Part shown: one piece after another, positions 32,978 through 43,459 of the stretch
Layout: each line of letters opens with the position of its first letter
Numbering within the stretch: the stretch's first letter is position 1
Assembly: GCA_947683625.1 (NCBI GenBank)
Contig: CANTUR010000920.1
Span: 248,001 to 312,000 of the forward strand
Direction: 5' to 3'
Source: Mallotus nudiflorus
Lineage: Eukaryota > Streptophyta > Magnoliopsida > Malpighiales > Euphorbiaceae
Length of the DNA stretch: 64,000 bases
The notes under the pieces: generated by a model
Databases searched by the model: none
What the model saw: only the letters and a program-made list of their open reading frames with translations
Told to the model about the DNA's origin: nothing
Made by a program: the position numbers and the translations under genes

Positions 32978-33370
32978 TGATACTATCTAGAATATTTCCA
33001 CCTAATTAGGGGTCTTCTACCCCCTTAAATAGGAACACATGGACAAAGGAGAAGACAGATCCGTTCAAAGAACTACCTCAAAGAGGAATCCTAACTAAAG
33101 AAGGAACACTCTCCTACAAAGACTATGATTCACTGACCCACAAGAATTCCTATTCCTCCCAGGTTTGAGTATCGCTATATATAGCACCATATACCCCTCA
33201 TAAGGGACATCTCATTTTTACACATATTCAAACTATCTTTTCTCCGCCCGATTTCTATTCTCTAACTTAGGCATCGGAGTGTTTGTGGGGATTCCCCTCA
33301 CTTCTCACCTTGCCCTCTGCTCAGTGCTTTGCAGGACGTTCAGCCCAGGAGTCCCGAAAATTAGTTATCA
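32978..33370 (+). repeat. 5' LTR of Tat element (393 bp)
   Basis: TGATACTATC to TTAGTTATCA. TATATATA at 33176-33183 is the likely promoter TATA box. Confidence 0.95.
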
Positions 33371-33372
33371 AG

Positions 33373-33391
33373 TGGTGCCGTCTGTGGGAAC
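33373..33391 (+). other. Primer binding site of Tat element
   Basis: TGGTGCCGTCTGTGGGAAC, two bases after the LTR. The beginning resembles the TGGCGCCGT type of site used in Tat/Athila elements. The exact tRNA is uncertain. Confidence 0.7.
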
Positions 33392-33441
33392 TCCTTGGGA
33401 AAAGCCATTCATTCACTTGCTAAGCTAAAAACACCTTCACC

Positions 33442-34914
33442 ATGACTTCTAGCCCACCTCCAGCCCAAATTCCTGAGGTCGGCACCAATCCTTCTGCACC
33501 TATCTTCTCGACTGACCTTTCAAACCCTTTCCCAGCAATAATACTGCCCACCTTGCAGCATGTTGGGGCCACATCCGGTCATGCACCTTTACTTCCGAAA
33601 AACACCCCGAGATACCCGTCCTTGAGCACAGATCTCCCATATTACGCTCCGCTGCAGCACCATCGATCAATACCCTCAATACCTTTTCCAAGCCTACTAG
33701 AAACACCAGCAATAACCACTCCAAACCTAAACACAGTAACCCAAACGCTCGGCCTTGACCAAGCAAGCAAAGAGGCCATGATAAAAAATATTCAGGCATA
33801 AATAACCTTGATGCAACAACAGCTAAGCGCTATAATACAGAGCGAGCATACTGAACCAGCTCCAAATAATGATAATGCAGCACCCCGACAAGCCCTAGGG
33901 ACGAGCACAGGGAAGGGTAAAGCACCAAAAAGAGAGTGTAGTTCGTCCCTCCCAACTCTCGATGATTCGAAATTAACACAGAAGGTTGAGGAAGCCATGA
34001 ACAAAGCCCGGACTAAACCTAGAAAGGAAGAAGAATGGATGATGGATAGCAAAACTCCGTTTGTCAGCAGAATAATTCAAATAGAGATTCCTAGTAAGTT
34101 CATAATCCCGCAGCTCGATCAGTACGATGGGACAGGAGACCCTAATAGTCATATATCTGCTTTCCGGATAAAGATGTTGCTCCAGAATGTGAACGATGGA
34201 ATCATGTGCAGAGTCTTCCCAAGTACACTTACAAAGAGCACCCAAAAATGGTTTCATCAGCTCCCGGAGAATTCTGTCACTTCTTTTGAGGATCTAGCCA
34301 AGCAGTTCCATATCAGATTCATCACTAATATCCCTCCTGCAAAAAACATCAATGACCTCCGGATGTGCCGGCAGGAGGCTGATGAATCTCTACAAAGTTA
34401 CCTTGACCGTTTCAATAAAACAGCTATGCAAATTGAGCACCTCGTTGATGAAGTTGCCATAGAAGCTTTGAAAAATGGCACCAGACTCGGAAAGCTAAAA
34501 GACAAATTAATGACTAAAGAACTGAGTACCTTTGCAGAGGTAATGGCGATAGCGGTTCGGATGATAAAGAAGGATGAAGACAGGAGGATGCATCGGGAAG
34601 AAGACAGGCCATCGACTAAGGATGAACGGCCAAAGCAGAGATGAGTAAGCTTCCCAAAAATGAATTTCAGAGCTCCGGCAGATAGATTTGATAGGGAAGC
34701 GGATAGATATACACCCCTGAACACTTCTCGATCCAGGATCCTCATGTGGGTCAAGCAAAATGGAGTGGAAATTACACCGACCAAAAGAATCAGCCCAAGC
34801 CAGAGATTTACTCATGATAGAAGCCAGTACTGCAAGTACCACAGAGAGTACGGCCATAACACAGAAGGCTGCAGAGAACTGAAGAGTGCCATAGAAAAAC
34901 TAGTGCAGTAGGGA
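33442..34914 (+). pseudogene. gag of Tat element, broken
   Basis: It starts at ATG 33442 (MTSSPPPAQIPE). A TAA at 33799-33801 splits the frame, which resumes to 34644. The Retrotrans_gag domain lies about 34070-34515 (FIIPQLDQYDGTGDPNSHIS, TLTKSTQKWFHQLPENSV, CRQEADESLQSYLDRFN). A stop at 34642-34644 and a changed frame lead to a zinc-binding motif near 34830-34875 (CKYHREYGHNTEGC). It ends with TAG at 34909-34911. Gag forms the particle that packages element RNA. Confidence 0.88.
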
Positions 34915-35025
34915 AAGCTTGATAATTTCACTGACGCATCGAGGAGACGCGAAAACACGGAAAACCATGACCGTGACAAAGCTGAGGCAAAGAAAGCTAG
35001 GAAAGAACTGATTGGAACGATCAAC

Positions 35026-35451
35026 ATGATTATAGGAGGAGAAAACATCGGGAAAAGGTTAAAACGCAGTAGAGGAGGAAAAATGAAACCCGGTAAATGT
35101 GACAGCATTTTTACTTCGGAAGACAATTTACATATACATCACCCTCACAGTGATGCCCTGGTGATAACCGCATGCATAAATAAATATCGGGTCAAAAGGC
35201 TATTGGTCGATAATGGGAGTGCTATCAATGTTTTATCTTGGAATGCTTGCAAAGCTATGGGCGGCTCCATTACCAACTTAACGGCCATCCAGAACCCCAT
35301 CACTAGCTTCTGTGGGGGAACGGTACAACCAATGGGGATTGTCAATCTGGATCTAGAATTCGAAAACCAAAAAGATGAGGAAATAAAAATCGTCCGGACT
35401 CCATTCGACGTGGTAGACATACCACTAGCCTATAATGGGATAATAGGATGA
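35026..35451 (+). pseudogene. Protease region of Tat element
   Basis: 141 codons containing VKRLLVDNGSAINVLSW, the Tat-type aspartic protease motif, where DNGS takes the place of the usual DTG/DSG. It ends at AYNGIIG with a TGA, after which the linker toward RT (35500-35760) continues in frame with further breaks. Confidence 0.8.
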
Positions 35452-35879
35452 TCAGTACTTTACGAAGCAGATGTAGTCACCAGCATCCGGTAATTAACCA
35501 TGAAAATTCTGGTCAAGACGGGGACCCTTACTATCAAAGGAGATCAGCAAATGGCTAGACAATCCTATCAGATGACCATGAAATCTCTGGCGGAGGCTTT
35601 TCATTTAAAAGCATGGGAAGTTGAGAAGCAAGGTGCTGATCCACAACCAGTGGAAGACATGGAGGCATTGCGAATCAGGGGAGGAAAATCCATGAAAATT
35701 GGTAATACCCTTTATCAAGGCATCAAAGACACATTAAGGGACGTCCTTATTAGACACTAAGAAGATTTTGCTTCTCAAACCTCTGAAATCATCGACGTGG
35801 ACCCGCGGGTTGCCTATCACTACCTAAACATCAAATCAAGGGCCAAGCCAGTAGCACAGAAAAAAATAACTTTCGCCTA

Positions 35880-36610
35880 CGAAAGATAAAAGATCATTAC
35901 CGAGGAAACAACGAAGTTATTAGCAGCCAGATTCATTAAAGAGGTTACTCACCCGGACTGGGTAGCCAACGTAGTACTCGTTAAAAAAGCAAATGAAAAG
36001 TACAGAATGTGTGTAGACTACACCGACCTTAACCGGGCATGCCTTAAAGATAGCTACCCGTTACCAACAATTGATCAGCTCATCGATTCCACCACTGGCC
36101 ATGGCTTATACAACTTCGTAGACGCTGCCCAAGGTTATCACCAGATCCCCATGAAGAAAGAAGACCATGAGAAAACGTCCTTTGTCACATACGAAGGGTT
36201 ATACTGCTACAAAGTGATGCCCTTCGGACTAAAAAATGCCGGAGCCACATACCAAAGAATGATGAACTAAGTCCTTCAGAGCCAGATTGGAACCAGCGTG
36301 GAGGTATATATAGATGACATCATCATCAAAAGCAAGCACTCTGAGCACCCCCCTGTAGACGTTGATCAAATCCTCCAGTTACTAAGCCAATCCAGGATCA
36401 AGTTGAACCCTGATAAATGCGTCTTCGGAGTCCAGGCCGGCAAGTTCCTAGGGTTCATGATTTCTCACCGAGGCATTGAAGCCAACCCAGAAAAAATGGA
36501 AGCCATACTCAACATGGCAGCACCGAAGAGCATCCGTGATATACAAAAGCTAAATGGTAGAATAACCGTGCTAGGGTGTTTTATTTCTTGCTCAGCTAGG
36601 TGATGTCTAC
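35880..36610 (+). pseudogene. Reverse transcriptase of Tat element
   Basis: 36007-36270 encodes MCVDYTDLNRACLKDSYPLP, then FVDAAQGYHQIPM and VMPFGLKNAGATYQRMM. After a TAA at 36268-36270, 36298-36603 encodes the catalytic box VYIDDIIIKS, NPDKCVFGVQAGKFLGFM and SHRGIEANPEK. It reverse-transcribes element RNA. A stop lies between the finger/palm part and the catalytic loop. Confidence 0.92.
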
Positions 36611-36612
36611 CA

Positions 36613-37055
36613 TTGTTCCGAGCTCTCAAAATTTTCAGCAAGTTCCAGTGGTCCACTGATTGCCAAGCAGCATTTGAAGAAATTAAAAGATTCTTATCTT
36701 CCCTACCATTAATCAACCGTCCGATACCGAATGAGACCTTATACTTATACCTCTCTGTTGGCCAAGAATGCATCATTTCAGTACTGGTAAGGGAAGAGGG
36801 AAACCGGCAAAACCCTGTCTACTATGTCAGTAAGATGCTCCGAGGACCTAAAGTCTGATACCCCATACTGGACAAGTTAGCCTTAGCTGTGGTCCATGCT
36901 TCTCGAAAGCTTCGGCACTACTTCTAAGCTCACCATATCGTAGTCCGGTCCCATTTTCCACTACAAAAAATATTACAGTGACCAGAGACTTCAGGCAGGC
37001 TAGTGCAATGGTCGGTCTTACTCGGCAAGTTTGATATCGATTACGAGTCTTGACA
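36613..37055 (+). pseudogene. First (retroelement-type) RNase H of Tat element
   Basis: FRALKIFSKFQWSTDCQAAFEEIK and PNETLYLYLSVGQECIISVLVRE correspond to the connection and RNase H of gypsy elements. The frame stops at 36856 (PKV*) and continues broken to about 37050 (LALAVVHASRKLRHYF*AH). Normal DAS-type residues are replaced by LSVG, typical of the degenerate gRNase H in Tat elements. Confidence 0.8.
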
Positions 37056-37059
37056 GCAG

Positions 37060-37740
37060 ATGAAAGCCCAGGCCTTAGCAGATTTTGTACAAGAAATGGC
37101 TCCGGAAGATGTAACCTTGACTAAGATACCAGAATGGAAGCTCTATGTTGACGGAGCATCCTCAACTCACGGTTCCAGCACGAGAATAATCCTTAAGGGA
37201 CCGTATAAAGTTCATATCCAGTACGCAGTCCGCATAGAGTATAATGCCACTAACAATGTAGCTGAATACGAAGCACTCATTACAAGCTTGAAGCTAGACA
37301 GGGAAGTCAGAACCGAATACCTCATTATACACTCGGATTCCCAACTAGAAGTCAACCAAGTCAACGGAGCATTTCAAGTCAAAGATGCCTGCATCGCCAA
37401 GTACGTAGATAAAGCCAGGCAACTTTTGCAACACATTGAGCAAGACGGAGGCCAATGGAATATCATCCAGATTCCTAGAGAAGACAACATTGAGGCCGAT
37501 TATCTTGCTAAATCCGCAGTCGAGAATAGTCAAGCCTTTAGGGATATGAATTTAACCGAATCACTCACCGATCCCAGCACAGAGGACACTGAAGTTTTCA
37601 GAACACAAGTAGTCTCGGAATGGATACAGCCCATCATCCAATATCTCAAGCATAGAACACTTTCAAAAGACAAGCTGCAAGCTCAGAAGCTCAAGGCCAA
37701 AGCAGCCCACTATTCCGTCCACCGAGGGGAGCTCTACTGA
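37060..37740 (+). pseudogene. Second (archaeal-type) RNase H of Tat element
   Basis: 226 codons. WKLYVDGASSTHGSSTRIIL (about 37137-37195), NNVAEYEALITSLKL and IIHSDSQLEVNQVNG match the aRNase H that Tat-lineage elements acquired in addition to their own. The catalytic D-E-D pattern is visible (VDGASS, AEYEAL, HSDSQL). A stop at 37738-37740 separates it from integrase. Confidence 0.9.
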
Positions 37741-38859
37741 AAATCCCTCTCACACCCCTGGTCAAAGTGCGTTTCCCCAAAAGAAGGAAATTATATAGTA
37801 CGAGAAATCCATGAAGGAATATGTGGTGCAAATGAGTCCCACTACTTGCTCACTAGAAAGGCCTTGCTCTAGGAGTACTACTGGCCCACTATGTCCAAGG
37901 ATGCCCAACAGCTAACACAATCATGTCACCAGTGCCAACACTATGCCCAACTTAGCCATAAATCTTTTTTACCTCTGCATCCCATCGGCAGCCCATGGCC
38001 TTTCGCCATATGGGGGATGGACATCCTGGGTCCTTTTCCTCCATCTACCTCGTAGAAAAAATTCTCAATCGTGGCCATTGACCATTTCACAAAATGGGTA
38101 GAAGCAGAAGCAGTCCCAACCATCACAGAAGCCCCGATACAACACTTTTTCTGGAAGGAGATCATCTGCAGATTCGGCATCCCCCACACTTTAATTACAG
38201 ACAATGGCAAACAGTTCAACAACCATAAATTCAGAAGTTTCTACTCAGACCTTGGCATAAAACTGTGTTTCACCTCAATAGCTCACCCACAGACGAACGG
38301 ATAAACTGAGGTCACCAACAGAATCCTCATGCAAGGGTTGAAGAAAAGACTCGACGACAAGAAAGGGAATTGGGTCGAAGAACTGAACAATGTAATCTGG
38401 GCCTACAGAAACACACCCCGATCGTCCACGGGCGAAACGCCATTCAGACTAACTTACGGTATGGATGCAGTAATTCCAGTGGAGGTTAGGTCCCCAAGTT
38501 ACCGGGTAATCCAAGACCTCGACCACACCGTCAATAAAGTCAACACAAGGATATGCCTTGACATACTAGAGGAACGAAAAGAACAAGCGGCAGTAACAAC
38601 AGAGGCACATCGGCAAAGGATAACCAGGTACCACCATCTAAGTAAACCAACAGAGAATTTCAGGATAGGTGACTGGGTACTCAGAAGAGCAGATATTGGC
38701 AAAGGCACCTCGGGTAGCGGCAAGTTAGGTCCGAATTGGGAAGGCCCGTATCAGATCTCTGAATGCACAACAAAGGGAGCGTATAAACTAAAAGAAAGAG
38801 GAGGCAGAGAACTACCGAGGTTCTGGAACTCATATTCCCTCAGGAAATATTATCAGTGA
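37741..38859 (+). pseudogene. Integrase of Tat element
   Basis: The zinc domain runs 37795-37945 (EIHEGICG.. to CHQCQHYA) and has an in-frame TAG near 37870. The core has GMDILGPFPP (38020), then AIDHFTKWVEAEAV, TLITDNGKQFNN and, after a TAA at 38302, TEVTNRILMQGLKKRL, which carries the catalytic Glu. The C-terminal part (NTPRSSTGETPFRLTYGMDAVIP, GKLGPNWEGPYQI) ends at 38857-38859. It inserts element DNA into the genome when intact; three stops break it here. Confidence 0.92.
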
Positions 38860-38962
38860 TCTTGTACTCAAGCACATAATTTGATTCAATAAAAAATATC
38901 TTTATTGATAAAGAATGTCTTTATACACAAAAAAAAAGAGATACACATAAACCTATACATAT

Positions 38963-40815
38963 CTACTCTAGTATTTCCACACCCGGAACCCCTGTCCTAG
39001 AAACTAAGGGGGAAGCATCATTGGCAGCCTCTGGATGCTCGCTAGACCCAGCTGTAGCAGCAGCCTCTTCAGACTCCCTCACAGGAAAGGAACTAGCCTT
39101 TCGACGGGCATCATCCTCTGCAACAAGCCTGGCCAGATCGGCTGGGGTTATCCGATCTAAGGCCCCAAAATCCAACCCTGAGTCTTCAGAAAGCAAGATC
39201 CTTTTGCACTCAACCTAGTACGCCTTGAGAAACCCACCTACCATGCTTTGATATGTCTTCTTATCATTAGCATGAGATTTCTCAAGCTCCGCCAGCCTTT
39301 CTTGAAGTTCAGTAATCTAAAGATCCTGCTCCTCGATCCTCCTTGTCAGTTGGGCCTGGCTATGCTCCAGTTCAGAAACCTTTTTCTGATTTGCCTCCGT
39401 GTCAGATTTGGCCTCCGCGTATCTTGTCTGGTAGTGCTCCAGAGATGCCTTGGCGCTATCCAGTTTTTTCTCAAAATCTATAGTGATCGTCCCCACCTCA
39501 GATTCCTTTAAGTTGTACTGGCTCTTCAAGTAGAAGTATCGATCCTTCGCTAGTAGTAAGGCCTGAGTCATCTGCCAAAACAACCAAGCAACTTAGCCAA
39601 AATTCCACTACAACAGTTATATGAAGTACCAGAAACTCCCTTACTTCCAGTGATTGGCCGATCATGGAATTGAGCAATCCGTCCGGTCCCTCGTCCGACC
39701 AACGTTGCATATCTCCGGGTAACCGCAACGACTCGGCGTACTGGTCCCATACTTGACTGTTGGAGATGCTCGGGGCATTCATCTTTTTCAATATCTAACC
39801 CTGCATATCCGGACAACCAGATAACCGAGGACGTTGGACGTAAATCTCTTCGTCCAGCCCCTATGCATCTGACTCTACTTTGATCAGTCGCCTTTTTCAT
39901 CGTTTGACCCGCTCTGGCCGCTCACTTTCCACTGTTGCTTTGCCCTTAGGGTCGGCAGGAACAGCCTCTGGAGCAGGGGGAGCCTCAATTTCCAAGGAAG
40001 GATCATTCCGGCCCTCCTCCACTACAGCTGGCTCATCTACTAAGGAAATCCTGCCCACAAAATCAAAAAAGTCAGCCATCTACAGATGGAAAGATAAGAC
40101 TAATCAGACAAAATAAAACTCAAAACAAAAAATCATACCAGGGAAATGGTCGCGACTCGGACAGACTCTCCACAAATACCTCCGGGATGCATCCTCTACG
40201 GATCAAGCTTCAGCGAGTCTGTTTAGATGTAGCTACAAAACTAATTCCGTATCCGGATTGAAAAGTTTCACTGGATGAGTCACCTTATGACACTCATCTG
40301 ACCACATCCTCCGGACATCCAGGAAGTCCGATTGATGCTCCACAACAAAAAAATGGTATCTCCACTTCCTGTGAAGATCCGAAAGTTTAACAAAAAGTGA
40401 ATGGTTGGGTATGACTGAAAGAGAGAACATCAGCTCTCCCTTCTTCCTAGTCAGCCTATATAAATACCGGAGGACGTCTAGATCGGGAACCTTACCCTCC
40501 TCATGCATCATCTGGATGAACCCGGTAAGTATGCTATAACTATTCGGGTGAAGCTGATCGGGCGCAATGTTATTTCTATTAAGAAAGTCCCTAACAAAGG
40601 GATCTAAGGGAAATTTCAGACCCCCCCTCTAACTGGTTAAAATACACCACTAATGTACTTAGCCCCAATAAAGGGGTATGGGCCCTAAACCTTCTGTCTA
40701 CAGTGTGAAGGGCATAATCGGTGGGGATGCATAACCGCCGTCGATACCACCCTAGCAATTCACTATCTACGTTGGACACAAAGAGGTCAGAGCTAATCTC
40801 TTCCCGAGGAGCCAT
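38963..40815 (-). pseudogene. Antisense additional ORF of Tat element, spliced-looking, with coiled coil
   Basis: It lies opposite to gag-pol, between integrase and the 3' LTR. It begins at ATG 40815 (MAPREEISSDLF) with ELLGWYRRRLCIPTDY and FNQLEGG, resembling the N-terminus of plant proteins annotated as putative gypsy-type transposon (PF04195-like; recalled, not searched). A frameshift falls in a G run near 40621-40628, then MMHEEGKVPDLDVLRYLY and WRYHFFVVEH. 39645-40079 encodes MADFFDFVGRISLV to SMIGQSLE. A 73-nt GT..AG intron at 39572-39644 joins in phase to MTQALLLAKDRYFYLKSQY, a coiled coil, ending at 38963. Such antisense ORFs are known in Tat elements; their function is unknown. Confidence 0.72.
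39572..39644 (-). other. Predicted intron in the antisense ORF
   Basis: The minus strand reads GTAAGGGAG to TTGTTTTGGCAG, 73 nt, T-rich before AG. Both flanking exons stay in phase 0 across it (QSLE, then MTQALL). A second possible intron (40080-40138, GTATG to CTGTAG) does not keep the frame as clearly. Confidence 0.6.
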
Positions 40816-41305
40816 AGCAAAGAAGGGAACGAAAACCAAACGATAAAAAAGGGGCAAAAAAGAGGAGGAAGAAATGATGAAAAGAATCACCTGGTAACCT
40901 CAAGCGAGGGTTATGGCAGGAAGGAATAGACACGGTGGATGCAATAGAAACATAGCAAAAATAAATGAAAGAGCGAAGAAAGCAAAATGAGCTAGTTAGC
41001 AAGTGCAATAGTATTTATAAAGGCACGGGAAGACCTGGAAGCACGCCATTAACTGCCCTCATTATTACTGCGCTCCTCCCTAGACCACCAAGGGCCTGTT
41101 GGGAATAAAATAACCCATTAGGTGAAGAGTCGCGATGACGACTGTACGAGCATTTCACTTACTGACACACGAAATGACGCATCAATCACGTGATCTCAAG
41201 AGTTGAAATGGAATCACCCCGTGTTAGCCCACCCACATCTTCGAGTGGGCTGCTCCATCAAGCAAGTCGAGAGACATTTTCAAGCATCACTCCCAGCCCA
41301 TTCTT

Positions 41306-41725
41306 CACACAAAGTCCAGTGATTGAAGCTGGCACCCTCAGGTCGCTTTCGTAGTACTGAGGTTCCGAGCTCGTAAGCCTCGCGCCCCTGTGCCGAGCAT
41401 CTAAGTCTCGTTCACACAAAGTCCAGTGACTGAAGTTGGCACCCTCAGGTCACTTCCGTACTACTGCGGTTCCGAGCACATAAGCCTCGCACCCCTGTGC
41501 CAAGCATCTAAGTCTTGTTCACACAAGGTCCAGTGACTGAAGCTGGCACCCTCAAGTCGCTTCCATAGTACTGAGGTTCCGAGCACGTAAGCCTCGCGCC
41601 CCTATGCCGAGCATCTAAGTCTCGTTCACACAAAGTCCAGTGACTGAAGCTGGCACCCTCAGGTCGCTTCTGTAGTACTGAGGTTCCGAGCATGTAAGCC
41701 GCGCACCCCTGTGCCGAGCATCTAC
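41306..41725. repeat. 107-bp minisatellite, four copies
   Basis: Units start at 41306, 41413, 41520 and 41627 (CACACAA then GTCCAGTGA...) and are GC-rich compared with their surroundings. They lie in the 3' untranslated part of the Tat element, a place where Tat elements often carry tandem repeats. ORFs over them are spurious. Confidence 0.95.
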
Positions 41726-41973
41726 AAATCCAGTAACGACTGGTTCCGTCTTGTTCCAAAATGGATGGGTTAATCTATCACATTGATCATACTCACCCAT
41801 CAGGTACCCTAGTTCCACATATTACGATCTGATGACGATCAACCAACATACTCGGCACCAAGCTCTGCTTATTGTGACTAAGGCTGGCCACCTCAGCTGA
41901 CTTGCATCTTGTCACCCATATAAAGGCATCTGCATCTTACGCGAACGCAACGGATATAAATATCCGCATACTC

Positions 41974-41988
41974 CGGGGGGGGGACTTT
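41974..41988 (+). other. Polypurine tract of Tat element
   Basis: A run of nine or ten G then ACTTT directly before the 3' LTR start TGATACC. Confidence 0.8.
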
Positions 41989-42381
41989 TGATACCATCTA
42001 GAATGTTCCCACCTAATTAGGGATCCTCAACCCCCCTAAATAGGAACACATGGACAAAGGAGAAGATAGATCCGTCCAAGGAACTACCTCAAAGAGGAAT
42101 CCTAACTGAAGAAGGAACACTCTCCTACAAAGACTATGATTCACTAACCCACAAGGATTCCTATTCCTCCCAGGTTTGAGTATCGCTATATATAGCACCA
42201 TATACCCCTCATAAGGGACATCTCATTTTTACACATATTCAAGCTATCTTTCCTCCGTCCGATTTCTATTCTCTAACTTAGGCATCGGAGTGTTTGTGGG
42301 GATTCCCCCCACTTCTCACCTTACCCTCTGCTCAGTGCTTTGTAGGACGTTCAGCCCAGGAGTCCCGAAAATTAGTTATCA
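41989..42381 (+). repeat. 3' LTR of Tat element (393 bp)
   Basis: TGATACCATC to TTAGTTATCA, same length as the 5' LTR with about 19 substitutions and no indel. Confidence 0.95.
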
Positions 42382-42386
42382 ATTAA

Positions 42387-43254
42387 TATAAACTACAAAT
42401 CACAAATTATAATTCATGTATGAAATAAATAGTATAAGCATACTCCACGTAGGAATTGAATTAAAAATCTCACTTTTGAGGCCTTAATGCAATAACCAAT
42501 TGAGATGCACCTTATTGACATTTGATTGTAAAATTAATTATATGAATTTAGTTAAAAGTTCATTAATTTTGTTGTGCTATATGTTAGTTGAAAACATTTT
42601 AATAAATTTTTACAGAAGTCTGTAGTAGAATGTAAAGATTGGGTTAATAGGTAACTTTTATCAAATGATACAAAGTGGTGTAGGTGATTGTGTTGAGATG
42701 TGCATTTTAATTTTGAGAGAAATGTAGTCTGAAATATACCCATATAGGTAATTATGTTGAAATGGTGTTTTCATTTTAGACACATATACGGACTGAAATA
42801 CAGTCGTGTAGCACGCAAGGTTTCGAATTTGGACTTTTTTTCTAGTTATGTTTGTATATAAAATTGTACTAAAATTAGGACATGTTGTTGGAACATTGTG
42901 CAGTTACTCACTTTCACAATAGTGAATTCCTTCTTCTTTTTTTTTTTTTTTAAATTTGTCACGTAAATCTTTATATCTCCTATTTACTTCTTTGTTATTT
43001 AATTTTTTTTTCTACACACTTCCACAATAATTACAAAACACAAAACACCTATCATAGTTTTATTAAATAAATATATATTATAAATTTAATTACAAAGCAT
43101 AATATAAATAATAATTTCGTGTGCAATTGGGTACTTGTCAAACTTAGGACTCAGCTTAATATATCTCTCTTTAATGATATTTTCTACTACTTCTCTTATA
43201 AAACCTCTTTTCTTAACTTAGTGGTTTTGAAAATGGTCAAAACCATCTAATTTA
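42387..43254. other. AT-rich intergenic DNA with a possible tRNA-derived SINE relic
   Basis: No gene. About 42450-42515 on the minus strand has CTCAATTGGTTATTGC and, some 40 bp on, TAATTCAATTCC. These resemble decayed A and B boxes of tRNA-like promoters. Low confidence. Confidence 0.4.
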
Positions 43255-43448
43255 TGAAGAATAAAATTTAAAGAAAAAGAAAAAAAATTTAAAGGAAATA
43301 TTTTTCCAAAATATTCAAAGAATAGGAATCCTAATCACAACCTAATTAGGAATAAAATAGCATCGTAAATAGAATAGAATTTTATTCTTAATTGTATACA
43401 AATATTTACTTCCTAATATATATAATAAAAATATTTACTTCCTCAACA
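43255..43448 (-). repeat. 3' LTR of copia element (194 bp)
   Basis: The minus strand starts TGTTGAGGAAGTAAA, preceded by polypurine CTTGAGGGGGAG (43449-43460), and ends ATTTTATTCTTCA. Confidence 0.87.
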
Positions 43449-43459
43449 CTCCCCCTCAA

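Larger units (their letters stand above)
32978..42381 (+). mobile_element. Full-length Ty3/gypsy Tat-lineage retrotransposon (9404 bp)
   Basis: Bounded by 393-bp LTRs and perfect ATTAA target duplications (32973-32977, 42382-42386). Order on plus: LTR, primer site, gag, protease, RT, RNase H, second (archaeal-type) RNase H, integrase. Then come a long 3' region with an antisense ORF, a 107-bp minisatellite, a G-rich polypurine tract and the LTR. The double RNase H and antisense ORF place it in the Tat lineage (Retand-like). I count about 19 differences between the LTRs, nearly all transitions, so insertion is fairly recent. Stops in gag, RT and integrase mean it is not autonomous. Confidence 0.95.

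Noticed and set aside
33500..35420. Minus-strand ORFs opposite gag and protease of the Tat element
   Set aside because: Shadows of the plus-strand coding sequence, without matching domains.
40080..40138. Second intron in the antisense ORF
   Set aside because: GT and AG ends are present, but joining the flanking frames does not give a clearly continuous reading, so it is mentioned only as possible.
41306..41725. CRISPR-like array
   Set aside because: Units of 107 bp are repeated throughout with no unique spacers, inside a plant retroelement.
41508..41818. Minus-strand ORFs over the minisatellite
   Set aside because: Their repeating protein sequence simply mirrors the 107-bp units.
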